64,000 bases of DNA from Inhella proteolytica (GTDB lineage Bacteria > Pseudomonadota > Gammaproteobacteria > Burkholderiales > Burkholderiaceae_C): contig NZ_JAEDAK010000010.1 of NCBI RefSeq assembly GCF_016093275.1, positions 122,270-186,269 on the forward strand, in the 5' to 3' direction. The notes under the pieces are model-generated. The model was not told the origin of the DNA, did not search any database, and saw only the letters and a list, made by a program, of their open reading frames with translations. Positions 55,388 to 63,926 of this stretch are shown here, piece after piece (the stretch's first letter is position 1; every line of letters begins with the position of its first letter). The translations under genes were made by a program, and so were the position numbers.

Positions 55388-56889
55388 TGTGGGACCAACT
55401 GGCCCTGGGCCTGAGCACCGCTCTGAGCCTGACGAACCTGGGCTATGCGCTGTTCGGCGCGCTTCTGGGCACCTTGATCGGTGTGCTGCCGGGCCTCGGG
55501 CCGGTGGCCACCATCGCCATGCTGCTGCCCACCCTGCATGGGCTGGACGCCACGCCGGCGCTGATCATGCTGGCCGGCATTTATTACGGCGCTCAGTACG
55601 GCGGCTCCACCACCGCCATCCTCATCAATGTGCCGGGCGAGGCCAGCTCGGTCGTCACCGCGCTGGATGGCTACCAGATGGCGCGGCAGGGCCGCGCTGG
55701 CGCGGCGCTGTCCATCGCGGCGCTGGGCAGCTTCTTTGCCGGCTGCGTCGGCACGGCCCTGATCGTCATGTTCGCGCCGCCCCTGGTCACGCTCTCGCAG
55801 CAGTTCGGCCGGCACGAGTACTTTTCGCTGATGGTGCTGGGCCTGGTGGGCGCGGTGGCACTGGGGCAGGGGGCGCCGGTCAAGTCGGTGGCCATGGTGG
55901 TGCTGGGCATCCTGCTCGGCCAGGTCAATTCCGACGTCATGACGGGCCAGCCGCGCTTCAGCTTCGGCTTCATGGAGCTGAGTGACGGCATCGGCTTCGT
56001 CGTCATCGCCATGGGGCTGTTCGGATTCGGCGAAATCATTGCCTCGCTCTCGCAGCCGGAAGGGCAGCGCGAGGTCTTCACCAAGTCCGTCCACGGCCTG
56101 TGGCCCAGCCGCGCCGACCTGCGCGCCGCCGCACCAGCCGTGCTGCGGGGCACCGGCCTGGGCTCGCTGCTGGGTGTGCTGCCCGGCGGCGGCGCCTTGC
56201 TGGCGGCCTTTGCCTCCTACACGCTGGAAAAGAAGCTGGCCAAGGATCCGAGCCGCTTCGGTCAGGGGGCCATCGAGGGTGTGGCCGGGCCCGAGAGCGC
56301 CAACAACGCCGGCGCGCAGACCAGCTTCATTCCCATGCTGGTGCTGGGCATTCCGCCCAATGCGGTGATGGCGCTGATGGTGGGCGCGATGACGCTCAAG
56401 GGCATCCAGCCCGGCCCGCAGGTGATGGAGAGCAACCCCGCGCTGTTCTGGGGTCTGATCGTCTCGATGTGGGTGGGCAATCTGATGCTGGTGGTGCTGA
56501 ACCTGCCGCTGATCGGGCTGTGGATCCGCCTGCTCAGCGTGCCTTACCGCCTGCTGTTCCCCGCCATCGTGGTGTTCTGCTGCATCGGCGCCTACTCGAT
56601 CAACAACAACGTCTTCGATGTCTACCTGACCGCCGGCTTCGCGCTGCTAGGCTATGTGTTCCACAAGCTGAGCTGCGAGCCGGCGCCGCTGCTGATGGGC
56701 TTCATCCTCGGCGGCATGATGGAAGAGACCCTGCGCCAGGCCCTGCGCATCTCGCGCGGGGACTGGAGCAGCCTGGTCACCCGGCCGCTTTCGGCCGGCC
56801 TTTTGCTGGCCGCGGCGGTGCTGCTGGTGCTGATGATCCTGCCCTCGATCCGCAAGAAGCGCGACGAGGCCTTTGCCGAGGGGGCGTGA
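55387..56889 (+). CDS. tctA: Tripartite tricarboxylate transporter large subunit TctA
   Basis: A 500-residue polytopic protein. GALLGTLIGVLPGLGPVATI, IYYGAQYGGSTTAILINVPG, the repeat LPGGGALLAAFASY, PESANNAGAQTSFIPML and LGIPPNAVMAL are typical of TctA. It forms the transport channel with TctB. Overlaps livH by 1 nt (TGATG), so it belongs to the transport super-cluster. Confidence 0.95.
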   Translation: MWDQLALGLSTALSLTNLGYALFGALLGTLIGVLPGLGPVATIAMLLPTLHGLDATPALIMLAGIYYGAQYGGSTTAILINVPGEASSVVTALDGYQMARQGRAGAALSIAALGSFFAGCVGTALIVMFAPPLVTLSQQFGRHEYFSLMVLGLVGAVALGQGAPVKSVAMVVLGILLGQVNSDVMTGQPRFSFGFMELSDGIGFVVIAMGLFGFGEIIASLSQPEGQREVFTKSVHGLWPSRADLRAAAPAVLRGTGLGSLLGVLPGGGALLAAFASYTLEKKLAKDPSRFGQGAIEGVAGPESANNAGAQTSFIPMLVLGIPPNAVMALMVGAMTLKGIQPGPQVMESNPALFWGLIVSMWVGNLMLVVLNLPLIGLWIRLLSVPYRLLFPAIVVFCCIGAYSINNNVFDVYLTAGFALLGYVFHKLSCEPAPLLMGFILGGMMEETLRQALRISRGDWSSLVTRPLSAGLLLAAAVLLVLMILPSIRKKRDEAFAEGA

Positions 56890-57761
56890 TGGAGCTGCAG
56901 GTCCTGGTCTCCGGCATCGCTCAGGGCTGCATCTACGGTTTGATCGCCCTGGGCTTCGTGCTCATCTACAAGGCCACCGAGACGGTGAGCTTCGCGCAGG
57001 GCGACATCATGATGGTGGGCGGCTTTGTGGCGCTGCTGCTGATCAACCAGCTCGGGCTCTCGCTCTGGCTGGCATTGCCGCTGGCCGTGCTGGCGCTGGC
57101 CGCTTTCGGCCTGGGGATCGAGCGGCTGATGATCCGACCGGTGTTGGGCCAGCCGGCCTTCGCCATCGTCATGCTCACCCTGGGCCTGGGCTATCTGGCG
57201 CGCGGCGTCATCACCATGCTGCCGGTGGTGGGCACCGAGACGCACCGGCTCGAACTGCCCTATTCGGGCCCGGTGACCCTGCCCGGCGGCATCGTGCTGG
57301 CGGTGGAGCAGCTGGTGGTGATCGGTCTGACCCTGGTGCTGAGCCTGGGTCTGTACGCGCTGTTCCGGTTCACGCGCGTGGGGCTGGCCATGCAGGCGGC
57401 CTCGCAGAACCAGCTGGCGGCCTACTACATGGGCATCCCGGTGCGACGGCTCAACGGCTATGTGTGGGCCCTGGCGGCCGGGGTGGCGGCGGTGGCGGCC
57501 GTGCTGCTGGCGCCCATCACCTTCGTGCACGCGAACATGGGTCTGATCGGCCTGAAGGCCTTTCCGGCCGCGGTGGTGGGGGGCTTCGGCAGCCTGCCCG
57601 GCGCCATCGTCGGCGGCATCGTCATCGGCGTGGTCGAGGCGCTGGCGGGCTTCTACCTGCCCGAGGGCGTGAAGGACATCAGCGCCTATGTGCTGGTGCT
57701 GCTGGTGCTGATGCTGATGCCGCACGGCCTGTTCGGCGAGCGCCTCGCCAAGAAGGTGTAG
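56889..57761 (+). CDS. livH: Branched-chain amino acid/amide ABC transporter permease LivH
   Basis: A 290-residue permease with eight helices. ATETVSFAQGDIMMVGGF and NMGLIGLKAFPAAVVGGFGS are the LivH signatures. The LivHMGF system imports branched-chain amino acids or related carboxylates and amides. ATG 56889 overlaps the tctA stop. Confidence 0.93.
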   Translation: MELQVLVSGIAQGCIYGLIALGFVLIYKATETVSFAQGDIMMVGGFVALLLINQLGLSLWLALPLAVLALAAFGLGIERLMIRPVLGQPAFAIVMLTLGLGYLARGVITMLPVVGTETHRLELPYSGPVTLPGGIVLAVEQLVVIGLTLVLSLGLYALFRFTRVGLAMQAASQNQLAAYYMGIPVRRLNGYVWALAAGVAAVAAVLLAPITFVHANMGLIGLKAFPAAVVGGFGSLPGAIVGGIVIGVVEALAGFYLPEGVKDISAYVLVLLVLMLMPHGLFGERLAKKV

Positions 57762-57768
57762 GCCTGCG

Positions 57769-58845
57769 ATGCGCACCCTCTTCAAGACCTCGTACGACCA
57801 AGACATTGACCTGGTGAAGCATGGCGGCCAGCGCTTCTGGTACGGCCTGCTGCTGCTGGCCCTGCTGGCCGCACCCTGGTGGCTGGAGGACTATGGCCTC
57901 ACGCAACTGAGCTTTGTGCTGATCTACGGCATCGTCGGCCTGGGCCTGATGCTGCTGGCCGGCTTCACCGGTCTGTTCTCGATGGGCCATGCGGCCTTTC
58001 TGGGCGTGGGGGCCTACACGCAGGCTTTGCTGATGAAGGCGGGCTGGCCATTCGTGGCCTCCATTCCCACGGCCGGCCTGCTGGCAGCCCTGGTGGGTGT
58101 GGTGGTGGGTCTGCCGGCGCTGCGCGTCAAGGGCATCTACCTGGCCATCGCCACTCTGGCCTTCGGCTTCATCGTCGAAGAGGGGTTGGCGCGTTGGGAG
58201 TCCGTGACCGGTGGCAATGCCGGTCTGCTGGTTCCGCAGGCCCAGGCCTTCGGGCTGGTGATCGACAGCGGCACGAAGTTCTATTTCCTGTGCCTGGTGG
58301 TGGCGGTGGCCTGCACGCTGCTGCTGTTGAACCTGCTGCGCTCGCCCACCGGCCGCGCCTTTGTGGCGGTGCGCGATTCCGAGGTCTCGGCCCAGTGCAT
58401 GGGCATCCATCTGGCGCGCACCAAGACCCTGGCCTTCGCGCTCTCGGCCTTCTTCACTGGCGTGGGGGGGGCGTTGTACGCGCACCAGATCCGCTTTCTC
58501 TCGCCCGACCAGTTCGGCATCCTGCAGTCGATCGACCTGCTGCTGTTGGTCACCATCGGCGGGCTGGGTTCGGTGCATGGTGCGTTTCTGGGCGCGATCT
58601 TCCTGATCGCCATGCCCCAGGGCATCGCTATGGTGAAGGACTACCTGCCCACGCATATCGGCCAGGCGCCGGGCCTGCAGTCGGCGGTCTATGGCCTGGT
58701 GCTGATCGGCTTCGTGCTCTTCGAGCCCTATGGCCTGTACGGGCGCTGGCTCAAGCTGCGCACCTGGCTGCAGCTCTTCCCCTTCTACCGGCGCGGGCTG
58801 TTTGCGCGCCAGAAGAGCTACCAGAAATCGGAGCGGCTGCGGTGA
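57769..58845 (+). CDS. livM: Branched-chain amino acid/amide ABC transporter permease LivM
   Basis: A 358-residue permease: LVLIYGIVGLGLMLLAGFTG, LFSMGHAAFLGVGAYTQALL, and the coupling region SPDQFGILQSIDLLLLVTIG. It pairs with LivH. A C-terminal basic tail of about 40 residues is longer than in E. coli. It starts 7 nt after livH and overlaps livG by GTGA. Confidence 0.92.
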   Translation: MRTLFKTSYDQDIDLVKHGGQRFWYGLLLLALLAAPWWLEDYGLTQLSFVLIYGIVGLGLMLLAGFTGLFSMGHAAFLGVGAYTQALLMKAGWPFVASIPTAGLLAALVGVVVGLPALRVKGIYLAIATLAFGFIVEEGLARWESVTGGNAGLLVPQAQAFGLVIDSGTKFYFLCLVVAVACTLLLLNLLRSPTGRAFVAVRDSEVSAQCMGIHLARTKTLAFALSAFFTGVGGALYAHQIRFLSPDQFGILQSIDLLLLVTIGGLGSVHGAFLGAIFLIAMPQGIAMVKDYLPTHIGQAPGLQSAVYGLVLIGFVLFEPYGLYGRWLKLRTWLQLFPFYRRGLFARQKSYQKSERLR

Positions 58846-59612
58846 GCGAGGCCTTGCTTCAGGTGCGTCAGCTCGGCAAGCGCTTCGGTGGCGTGCTGGC
58901 GGTCAATGGCGTCAGCTTCGACGTGCAGCGCGGCGAGGTCTTCACGCTGATCGGCCCCAACGGCGCGGGCAAGACCACAGTCTTCAACCTGATCTCGCGC
59001 CTGTACACGCCGAGCACCGGCGAGATCCTGTTCAAGGGCCAGTCCCTCACCGCCCGGCCCGCGCATGCGATGGCCGAGTTGGGCATCGCGCGCACCTTCC
59101 AGAACATCGAGCTGTTCGAGCAGGCCTCGGTGCTGCAGAACCTGCTGATCGGACGCCATGTGCACCAGCGCCGCAGCCTGTGGCAGGAAGCGCTGTTCCT
59201 GCCCGCCGTGCGCCGGCAGGAACGCGAGTCGCGCTGCAAGGTCGAGGAGGTGATCGACTTCCTGAACCTGCAGCACTACCGCGACAGCCGTGTCGCCGGC
59301 CTGCCCTACGGCGTGCGCAAGCTGGTGGAGCTGGCCCGCGCGCTTTGCGCCGAGCCCGAGTTGCTGCTGCTGGACGAACCCAGCAGCGGCCTGAATGTGG
59401 ACGAGACCCGCGACCTGGCCTTCTGGATCCAGGACCTGCAGCGCCTGCGCGGCATCACGGTGCTGATGGTGGAGCATGACATGAGCCTGGTCTCACGCGT
59501 GTCCGACCGGGTGCTGGCGATGAACCAGGGCGAGTGCCTGGCCCTGGGCACGCCGGCCGAGGTGCAGGGCGATGCAAGGGTCGTCGAGGCCTATCTGGGG
59601 ACGGCGGCATGA
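58842..59612 (+). CDS. livG: ABC transporter ATPase LivG
   Basis: A 256-residue ATPase starting at GTG 58842. Walker A GPNGAGKTTVFNLI, Q-loop FQNIELF, signature PYGVRKLVELARAL (a variant of LSGGQ, seen in some LivG proteins), Walker B LLLLDEPSSGLN and H-loop EHD. Overlaps livM by 4 nt. Confidence 0.94.
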   Translation: MSEALLQVRQLGKRFGGVLAVNGVSFDVQRGEVFTLIGPNGAGKTTVFNLISRLYTPSTGEILFKGQSLTARPAHAMAELGIARTFQNIELFEQASVLQNLLIGRHVHQRRSLWQEALFLPAVRRQERESRCKVEEVIDFLNLQHYRDSRVAGLPYGVRKLVELARALCAEPELLLLDEPSSGLNVDETRDLAFWIQDLQRLRGITVLMVEHDMSLVSRVSDRVLAMNQGECLALGTPAEVQGDARVVEAYLGTAA

Positions 59613-60388
59613 GCGCACCCGCCCTGCTTGAAGTGCTGAACCTGGAGGCGGCGTACGGGCCCATCAAGGCGGTGCGCGGTGTCAGTCTGGCCGTGCCGGA
59701 AGGCCGCATTGCCACCGTGCTCGGCCCCAATGGCGCGGGCAAGACCACCTTGCTGAAGACGCTCTCCGGCATCAACGATCCGCGCCGCGGCAGCGTGCGC
59801 TTCGCCGGCGCCGAGATTGGCGGCCATGACCCCGCCGAGATCGTGCGCCGCGGCCTGGTGCAGGTGCCGGAGGGGCGCGAGGTCTTTCCGCTGCTTTCCG
59901 TGCGCGAGAACCTGCTGATGGGCGCCTACACGCGCGGCGACCGCGATGCCGTGGCGCGCGACATCGAGCAGGTGCAGGCCTACTTCCCCATCTTGAAGGA
60001 GCGGGCGGCGCAGGCGGCCGGCCTGCTCTCGGGTGGCCAGCAGCAGATGCTGGCGATCGCCCGCGCGCTGATGGCGGCGCCGCGCATGATCCTGCTCGAC
60101 GAGCCCAGCCTGGGCTTGAGCCCGAAGCTGACGCAGGAGATCTTCGCCATCATCCGGCGCATCAACCGCGAGCGCGGCACCACCCTGCTGCTGGTCGAAC
60201 AGAACGCGCACCTGGCGCTGGATCTGGCCGATCTGGGCTTCATCCTGGAGAACGGCCGCATCGTCGTGGAGGGCCCCTGCGCCGAGCTGCGCGAACGGGC
60301 CGACATCCAGGAGTTCTATCTCGGCCTGCAGCACGATGCTGGCGCGCGCGGCGAACGCCGCTGGAAGCGCAGAAAGAGCTGGCACTGA
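59609..60388 (+). CDS. livF: ABC transporter ATPase LivF
   Basis: A 259-residue ATPase. Walker A GPNGAGKTTLLKTLSG, VPEGREVFPLLSVRENLLMG (LivF-specific), signature LSGGQQQMLAIARAL and Walker B LLDEPSLGL. It ends in a basic tail GERRWKRRKSWH. Overlaps livG by ATGA and sits 1 nt before the acyl-CoA ligase gene. Confidence 0.95.
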   Translation: MSAPALLEVLNLEAAYGPIKAVRGVSLAVPEGRIATVLGPNGAGKTTLLKTLSGINDPRRGSVRFAGAEIGGHDPAEIVRRGLVQVPEGREVFPLLSVRENLLMGAYTRGDRDAVARDIEQVQAYFPILKERAAQAAGLLSGGQQQMLAIARALMAAPRMILLDEPSLGLSPKLTQEIFAIIRRINRERGTTLLLVEQNAHLALDLADLGFILENGRIVVEGPCAELRERADIQEFYLGLQHDAGARGERRWKRRKSWH

Positions 60389-60389
60389 G

Positions 60390-62246
60390 ATGGCCGCACT
60401 CTGGGATCTGTCGGCGTTCGAGCGCAAGGGGGAGTACCGCCTCGCGGGTCAGACCATTCCCGCGCTGTTCTGGGCGGGGGTGGCGGCGCGAGGGGAGCGC
60501 GTCTTCCTGCGCGAAAAGAAGCTCGGCATCTGGCAGGGCTGGAGCTGGCAGGCCGTTGGCGCGGCCGTGCGCGAGATCGCGCTCGGGCTGGATAGCCTGG
60601 ACCTGCCGCCGCGCGCCGTGGCCGCCATTCTGGCCAATACGCGGCTGGAGTGGCTGCTGGCTGATCTGGCCATCCAGAGCGCCGGTTGCGTGGCCAACGG
60701 CATCTACCCGACCGATGCGCCCTCACAGGTGCAATACCTGTGTGCCGATTCCGCCGCCGAGATGATCTTTGTCGAGGACGACGAGCAACTGGACAAGGTG
60801 CTGGAGGTGCGCGGGCAGTTGCCGGCACTGCGCTGGATCGTGGTGTTCGACCCGCAGGGGCTGGAAGCGTTCCACGATCCGATGGTGCTGAGCCTCGAGG
60901 CACTGCGCGCACGCGGGCGCGCCCACGCGCAGCCGCAGCGCTTTGACGAACGCCTGGCAGCCGTGCAGCCCGAGGATCTGGCGATCCTCGTCTACACCAG
61001 CGGCACCACCGGCAAGCCCAAAGGGGCCATGCATGTGCAAACTGGCTTGGTCAGCGCGGTGCGCTCGGCCTGTGCCAACCTGCCCCAGTTCGACAGCGAC
61101 GAGCGCGTGTGCTTCCTGCCGCTGTGCCACATCGCCGAGCGTCTCATCGGTGCCTACTCGGCGCTCCTCAGCGGCGCGACACTGAATTTCGTCGAAAGCC
61201 CCGACACCTTTGCCGAGAACCTGCGCGAGGTCTCACCCCATGTGCTCTTCGCGGTGCCGCGGGTTTGGGAAAAGTTCTATTCCGCCATCAGCATCGCCGT
61301 GGCGGAAGCCAGCACCCTGCAGCAGCGCGCCTACCGCTGGGCCATCGCCACCGGCCAGGCGGTGGTGCAGCGGGTGTTGGGTCTGCAGCCGGTGCCCATC
61401 GGGCTGAAGCTGCGCTTCCGCCTGGCCGATTGGCTCGTGCTGGGGAATGTGCGGCGCACGATCGGCATCGAACGGGCGCGCGTGCTGGTCAGTGGTGCGG
61501 CACCGATTTCGCCGGATTTGATCCGTTGGTACCTGGCCCTGGGCCTGCCGATGCTGGAAGGCTGGGGCATGACCGAAACCTGTGCCCATGGCACGCTCAC
61601 CTTGCCGGACGACATCCGCCCCGGCACCATCGGGCCACCCGCGCCTGGGGTGGAGATGCGCATCGACCCCGGCACCGGCGAAATGCTGACGCGTGGCCCT
61701 CACCTGTTTCGCGGCTACCTGAACCAGCCCGAAAAGACGGCCGAGGTGATCGATGCCGAGGGCTGGTTCCACACCGGCGATGTCGGCCGCATGGATGAGC
61801 AAGGGCATTACCGCATCACCGACCGCATGAAAGACATCATCATCACGGCCGGTGGCAAGAACATCACCCCAAGCGAGATCGAGAACCAACTGAAGTTTTC
61901 GCCCTACATCACCGACGCCGTCGTCATTGGCGATCGCCGCGCCTACCTGACCGCCTTGATCATGATCGACCAGGACAACGTCGAGCGCTTTGCCCAGGAG
62001 CATGACGTGCCCTTTTCGAACTACGCCAGCCTGACCCGCGCGCCGCAGGTGCTGGCCCTGATCCAGGCGGAAGTGGAGCGCGTCAACCAGGAGTTCGCGC
62101 GTGTCGAGCAGGTCAAGGCCTTCCGCCTGCTGGAGACTCAACTCAGCGCCGAAGACGAAGAGCTGACGCCCACCATGAAACTCAAGCGCAGCTTTGTGCA
62201 GAAGAAGTACGCCGATTTGATCGAGTCCATGTACCGCGCTGCCTAG
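60390..62246 (+). CDS. AMP-binding long-chain fatty acid-CoA ligase
   Basis: A 618-residue adenylate-forming enzyme that activates a carboxylic acid to its CoA thioester. P-loop YTSGTTGKPKGAMH, the A5-type EGWGMTETC, GYLNQPEKTAEVI, and the final Lys region LTPTMKLKRSFVQKKY. Placement between livF and livK suggests it activates the imported acid, often an aromatic or aliphatic acid in Burkholderiales. ATG 60390 is used; the ORF remains open upstream inside livF. Confidence 0.92.
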   Translation: MAALWDLSAFERKGEYRLAGQTIPALFWAGVAARGERVFLREKKLGIWQGWSWQAVGAAVREIALGLDSLDLPPRAVAAILANTRLEWLLADLAIQSAGCVANGIYPTDAPSQVQYLCADSAAEMIFVEDDEQLDKVLEVRGQLPALRWIVVFDPQGLEAFHDPMVLSLEALRARGRAHAQPQRFDERLAAVQPEDLAILVYTSGTTGKPKGAMHVQTGLVSAVRSACANLPQFDSDERVCFLPLCHIAERLIGAYSALLSGATLNFVESPDTFAENLREVSPHVLFAVPRVWEKFYSAISIAVAEASTLQQRAYRWAIATGQAVVQRVLGLQPVPIGLKLRFRLADWLVLGNVRRTIGIERARVLVSGAAPISPDLIRWYLALGLPMLEGWGMTETCAHGTLTLPDDIRPGTIGPPAPGVEMRIDPGTGEMLTRGPHLFRGYLNQPEKTAEVIDAEGWFHTGDVGRMDEQGHYRITDRMKDIIITAGGKNITPSEIENQLKFSPYITDAVVIGDRRAYLTALIMIDQDNVERFAQEHDVPFSNYASLTRAPQVLALIQAEVERVNQEFARVEQVKAFRLLETQLSAEDEELTPTMKLKRSFVQKKYADLIESMYRAA

Positions 62247-62269
62247 CGCCGCCCCTTCAGGAGACCCGC

Positions 62270-63436
62270 ATGAGAAAGCCTGTTCAATTCCTGCTCCCCT
62301 TGATCCTGGGCGCTTTGACGGCCGCCCCAGCGCTGGCCCAGCAGCGAGGCGTCAGCAAGACCGAAATCGTCGTGGGCTCAATCCAGGATTTCTCCGGGCC
62401 GTTGGCCGGTTACGGTAAGCAGGCCCGCAACGGCATGCTGCTGCGAGCCGAAGAGCTCAACGAGCAGGGCGGCGTGCATGGTCGCCGCATCGTGCTCAGG
62501 TTCGAGGATTCAGGTTACGACCCCAAGCGGGCCGTGCTGGCAGCGCAGAAGCTGGTCAACCAGGACAAGATCTTCATCATGGCCGGCCATGTGGGTACCG
62601 CCCACAATCTCGCGGCCATGCCGGTGCAGTTCGAGCGCAATGTCATCAACTTCTGGCCACTCACGGCGGCTCGCGAGATGTACGAGCCCTTCCACAAGCT
62701 CAAGTACTCCTTTGCCGTGCCCTATTACGAGCAGATCCGCGTGATGCTGCCGCTGCTCGCCAAGGAAAAGGGCGCCAAGAAGATCTGCGTTCACTACCAG
62801 GATGACGACTTCGGCATGGAGGTTCTCAAGGGTGCCGAGGCCGGACTCAAGGCCATGGGCGCCGAGTTGACCGAGAAGACCAGCTTCAAGCGCGGTGCCA
62901 CCGAGTTTTCCTCGCAAGTGGCCAAGCTCAAGGCCGCGGGTTGTGAACTCGTGGTGCTTGGAACGATCGTGCGCGAAACCATCGGCACCATCGGCGAGTC
63001 CCGCAAGACCGGTTTCAACCCCACCTTCCTTGGCTCCAGCGCGGCCTATACGGACTTGATCCATCGGCTGGGGGGCAAGGCCATGGACGGCTTCTATGCG
63101 GCCATGGCCACACAACATCCCTATCTGGATGAAGCCTCCCAGCCTCTGCGCTTCTGGGCGACCAAGTACAAGACCAAGTTCAACGAAGACCCGACGGTGT
63201 TCTCGGCCTACGGCTACATGATCATCGACGGACTGATCCGCGCTGCCCAGAAGGCCGGGCCCACCCTGACGACGGACAGCTTCATCAAGGCCATGGACAC
63301 CATGACCTTTCCAGCTGACCTTTTCGGTTCGGCGCCTGCCAGCTATTCGCCCACCAAGCGGCTTGGCAGCGAAGCGTCCCGACTCTCGCAGATTCAGGAT
63401 GGGCGTTGGAAGGTGGTGATGGACTACGTCAAGTAG
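62270..63436 (+). CDS. livK: Periplasmic substrate-binding protein of the Liv-type transporter
   Basis: A 388-residue binding protein with signal MRKPVQFLLPLILGALTAAP and the Leu/Ile/Val-type fold: IVVGSIQDFSGPLAGYGKQA, AEELNEQGGVHGRRIVLRFE, KRAVLAAQKLVNQDKIF, and YYEQIRVMLP. CAGGAGACCCGC precedes the ATG. Ligand specificity is not evident, but the ligase beside it suggests an organic acid. It closes the tctB-livK operon. Confidence 0.92.
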   Translation: MRKPVQFLLPLILGALTAAPALAQQRGVSKTEIVVGSIQDFSGPLAGYGKQARNGMLLRAEELNEQGGVHGRRIVLRFEDSGYDPKRAVLAAQKLVNQDKIFIMAGHVGTAHNLAAMPVQFERNVINFWPLTAAREMYEPFHKLKYSFAVPYYEQIRVMLPLLAKEKGAKKICVHYQDDDFGMEVLKGAEAGLKAMGAELTEKTSFKRGATEFSSQVAKLKAAGCELVVLGTIVRETIGTIGESRKTGFNPTFLGSSAAYTDLIHRLGGKAMDGFYAAMATQHPYLDEASQPLRFWATKYKTKFNEDPTVFSAYGYMIIDGLIRAAQKAGPTLTTDSFIKAMDTMTFPADLFGSAPASYSPTKRLGSEASRLSQIQDGRWKVVMDYVK

Positions 63437-63444
63437 GCGACCAC

Positions 63445-63480
63445 TCGCATGCGCACAGGCACAAGTCTGGGCGCATGCGA
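63445..63480 (+). terminator. Long inverted repeat after livK, possible terminator
   Basis: TCGCATGCGC (63445-63454) pairs perfectly with GCGCATGCGA (63471-63480) around a 16-nt loop, 8 nt after the livK stop. There is no T-run, so it may stop or stabilise the transcript rather than act as a classical intrinsic terminator. Confidence 0.45.
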
Positions 63481-63620
63481 CGGATTGGTGGTTTCCATGC
63501 CGCTCCGGCGCTCACATCACTGCTGTTGTGCCTGAGGTCGCAGGGGCGGTTCCGCAGAGATCAGAGCACTTGGGAGCATCTCTTCTGGCGGCGCACAGCT
63601 AAGTAGCTTTGAGAGACCAC

Positions 63621-63650
63621 TTGCACGGCGTTCAAAATCCTTGCTATAGT
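63621..63650 (+). promoter_or_regulatory. Sigma-70-type promoter, upstream-most of three
   Basis: TTGCAC (63621-63626) and TATAGT (63645-63650) are 18 nt apart, close to consensus, followed by GGCGGGC. It reads toward the window end. Confidence 0.6.
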
Positions 63651-63752
63651 GGCGGGCTTCGCTGATCGAAACGCCCTCGGGCAACTCCTGATGGAGGTCG
63701 GTTGGTAAAGGATGTTGAGTTTGGGTTGCGAAGAAATTTTCGATCCAGGTGT

Positions 63753-63782
63753 TGACAGGCGAATCGAAGTTTTGCAACAATC
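63753..63782 (+). promoter_or_regulatory. Strong promoter P1 (first of a duplicated pair)
   Basis: TTGACA (63753-63758) and AACAAT (63777-63782), 18-nt spacing, with GTG before the -35 and GCAACAATCTC over the -10. Sequence around it repeats at 63897, with the same spacing. Confidence 0.7.
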
Positions 63783-63860
63783 TCTGGCTCGGCTGCTGAT
63801 TTGTGAGGCGGTCGAGAACAAAAGATCGGTAAAACGGTCTTTGCGAGAAGTTGGCGCTGA

Positions 63861-63926
63861 GTTTGAAGAGGTTTTCAAAAATTTCTTCGCAAAGTGTTGA
63901 CAAGCAGGGCGAAACGCTGCAACAAT
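63861..63926 (+). promoter_or_regulatory. Strong promoter P2 with AT-rich upstream element
   Basis: TTGACA (63897-63902) and AACAAT (63921-63926), 18-nt spacing. The 36 nt upstream (63861-63896) carry GTTTTCAAAAATTTCTTCG, an AT-rich tract in a GC-rich genome, as expected for an UP element. TSS near 63933. A perfect GATCAA/TTGATC hairpin (63969-63984) lies in the leader. Confidence 0.7.
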
